Below are positions 12,467-13,957 of a DNA stretch of 13,957 nucleotides, in pieces. Both the position numbers and the translations under genes were made by a program. Numbering within the stretch: the first letter of the stretch is position 1; every line of letters starts with the position of its first letter. The notes under the pieces are model-generated. The model searched no databases. It was not told where the DNA came from and was given only the letters and a program-made list of their open reading frames with translations. Source of the DNA: an uncultured Aliarcobacter sp. (GTDB taxonomy: Bacteria > Campylobacterota > Campylobacteria > Campylobacterales > Arcobacteraceae); contig CANRCH010000034.1 in the NCBI GenBank assembly GCA_947629065.1, forward strand, positions 1 through 13,957, given 5' to 3'.

Positions 12467-13957
12467 CTAATCTTTGCTCTCATCTTTTGCAATCATTCCA
12501 GCTTCATTTAAAAATGGACTTGCTACAAAAGTTAATTTTTTTATTTTGTCATATTTTGCATAAGATAGATATAAAATATCTTTTGCTCTTGTTACTGCAA
12601 CATAAAAAAGTCGCCTTTCCTCTTCTAAACTTCCACCTTTACTCATTAGTTTTCTATTTGGGAATCTTCCATCCATTAAATCAATTACATAAACTTCTTT
12701 GAATTCTAAACCTTTACTTGCGTGTATTGAAAGAAGATTTACTCCATCTCCTTCACTCATCTCACTTCCACCTAGAATCATAGAGTTTATAAATTTTGTT
12801 AAATCAGAAAAATTTCTTGATAAATTTTTAAGAAGTAATGCTTTTCTATTTATTTTTGATAGTGCTTTTGTTTTTTGTATGGGATTTACTTCACCATCTT
12901 TTTGTGTTGCTCTTTTTGTTGATAAGCTATCTTTTATTTTTGAATATGCCATAGATGAAATTATTGATGTAACCATAGATTCAGGGTTCTTTGTTCGTCT
13001 TAACTGCTTCAAAAGTAAATATATATCATATAGATATTTTGCTGCATCAACAGATAGTTTTGGATGTTTTAATATTGGATTTTTAAAAAAATTCTCTTCA
13101 AAATTACAATCTTTAAATTTTGAAATAGCACCAAGTTCTATAAAATCATCAAAAAGCCCTAATTGTTGAGAGTTTGGTCTTTTTGTCTCAAAAGGGTTTT
13201 TAATACTCTCATCTAAATTAAAAAATCCATCAAGTAATCTTCCATGACCTAGTTTTATTAAAGCATCAAAAATATCTTTTGCAATTGCTTTTCCTATTCC
13301 TTTTCCATGTTCAACTATATGAATAAATGCCATCATATCGTTTGAGTGTATTTGTAAAACAAGTAAATCTATTATATATTTTACTTCAACTGCATCAAAA
13401 AAGCTAAGTCCACCTTTTCTTTTTGCTGGAATTCCATACTCTCTTAAATTTACTTCAATTCCATCCGCACTTGAATTATTTCTATATATAATTGCAATTT
13501 CATTATGTGGATTTGTACTTTCTTGAATTAATTTTGCAATATATTCATATTGAGAAAAAAGCTCATCAAAAGCTAGAAGTTTAGGAAGATGAGTATTACT
13601 ATTTCTTACAACTTCTAGTTTTTTTGGATAAACTCTTTCATTAAACTCAATTACTTTTGTTGCTAAATCTAAAATAGGTTTAGTCGAACGATAGTTCTTT
13701 TTAAGTGTAAATACATTTGCATCTGTATATCTTTTTGTAAAACTAGAAATTATACTAATATCAGATCCATTAAAAGCATAAATGCTTTGGTCATAATCCC
13801 CTACACAAAAAAGAGATTTTGGCTTAAAAGCATCAAGAAGTCTTCCTTGAAGAGGGTTTGTATCTTGGTATTCATCAACTAATATCTCTTTAAAATTAAA
13901 TTCATTTGTCTTTAAAACTTCAAGCATTGTTGTTAATAAATCATCAAAATTTAGATA
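12467..13957 (-). CDS. UvrD/Rep-type superfamily 1 DNA helicase, 5' part outside the window
   Basis: The frame is open to the right edge: codons before the ATG at 13927 still encode helicase sequence (FDDLL in the last ten codons), so that ATG is internal and the true start and the Walker A motif lie outside. The visible 496 residues show, in order, motif II with VDEYQDTN at about 27-34, motif III GDYDQSIYAFNG at 53-64, motif IV KNYRST at 87-92, motif V LLSIHASKGLEF, and motif VI YVAVTRAKD near the end. This is an ATP-dependent 3'-5' DNA helicase of the UvrD/PcrA/Rep group, acting in repair or replication restart in the cytosol. The C-terminus ends shortly after motif VI, without the longer tail of PcrA. 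The stop overlaps the ribosome site of the antiporter gene. Choice between uvrD, pcrA and rep is not possible from this part. Confidence 0.93.
   Translation of the reverse strand, partial: YLNFDDLLTTMLEVLKTNEFNFKEILVDEYQDTNPLQGRLLDAFKPKSLFCVGDYDQSIYAFNGSDISIISSFTKRYTDANVFTLKKNYRSTKPILDLATKVIEFNERVYPKKLEVVRNSNTHLPKLLAFDELFSQYEYIAKLIQESTNPHNEIAIIYRNNSSADGIEVNLREYGIPAKRKGGLSFFDAVEVKYIIDLLVLQIHSNDMMAFIHIVEHGKGIGKAIAKDIFDALIKLGHGRLLDGFFNLDESIKNPFETKRPNSQQLGLFDDFIELGAISKFKDCNFEENFFKNPILKHPKLSVDAAKYLYDIYLLLKQLRRTKNPESMVTSIISSMAYSKIKDSLSTKRATQKDGEVNPIQKTKALSKINRKALLLKNLSRNFSDLTKFINSMILGGSEMSEGDGVNLLSIHASKGLEFKEVYVIDLMDGRFPNRKLMSKGGSLEEERRLFYVAVTRAKDILYLSYAKYDKIKKLTFVASPFLNEAGMIAKDESKD

Noticed and set aside
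12699-13169. 156-codon open frame on plus, opposite the helicase gene
   Set aside because: It lies wholly antisense to clear helicase motifs, has no recognisable domain and low-complexity hydrophobic composition from reading AT-rich code backwards.
13925-13927. ATG at 13927 as the start of the helicase gene
   Set aside because: Upstream in-frame codons continue the conserved FDDLL segment and the Walker A motif is missing, so the gene extends beyond the window.
1-13957. CRISPR array, tRNA, rRNA, insertion sequence or phage genes
   Set aside because: I saw no regularly spaced repeats, no tRNA-like cloverleaf sequence, no transposase or integrase motifs and no terminal inverted repeats on either strand.

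Overview
The window is AT-rich and gene-dense, with strong AGGAG-type ribosome binding sites, lysine-rich proteins and many short spacers. Gene content and order point to a sulfur-oxidising Campylobacterota bacterium, most likely of the Arcobacter group. That placement is inferred from protein character and sox gene order, not from a marker gene.

The core is one long minus-strand sox cluster (about 1586-11056) for periplasmic oxidation of thiosulfate or sulfite. In transcription order it reads soxC, soxD, soxX, soxY, soxZ, soxA, an unrecognised 140-aa exported protein, soxB, a cytochrome c-thioredoxin fusion that resembles SoxW, a cytosolic MOSC-domain protein, an exported DsrE-like protein and an exported alpha/beta hydrolase. 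SoxYZ carries the sulfur substrate on the cysteine of the SoxY GGCGG tail. SoxAX loads it, SoxB hydrolytically releases sulfate, and SoxCD oxidises the remaining sulfane sulfur. SoxC, SoxY and SoxB have twin-arginine signals. SoxD, SoxX, SoxA, the 140-aa protein and the fusion protein have Sec signals. SoxZ has none and presumably leaves with SoxY. No SoxR-type regulator and no SoxV/CcdA-type electron donor for the thioredoxin is present in the window.

Two terminator-like hairpins divide the cluster: one between the 140-aa gene and soxB, the other just after soxB. The structural sox genes, soxB and the accessory module (fusion, MOSC, DsrE, hydrolase) may therefore be expressed at different levels. 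A single perfect hairpin at 1569-1593 serves as a shared terminator for the cluster and for a convergent plus-strand gene, an exported metallo-beta-lactamase-fold hydrolase resembling SoxH-type proteins.

The flanks are ordinary. At the left edge is the start of a divergent minus-strand gene, possibly a degenerate HD-domain signalling protein, cut by the window. At the right edge are the 3' part of a UvrD/Rep-type helicase gene, cut by the window, and a closely linked CPA2-type cation/proton antiporter gene. A spacer of about 220 bp separates the antiporter gene from soxC and holds the likely sox promoter. No tRNA, rRNA, CRISPR array, insertion sequence or phage gene is visible.
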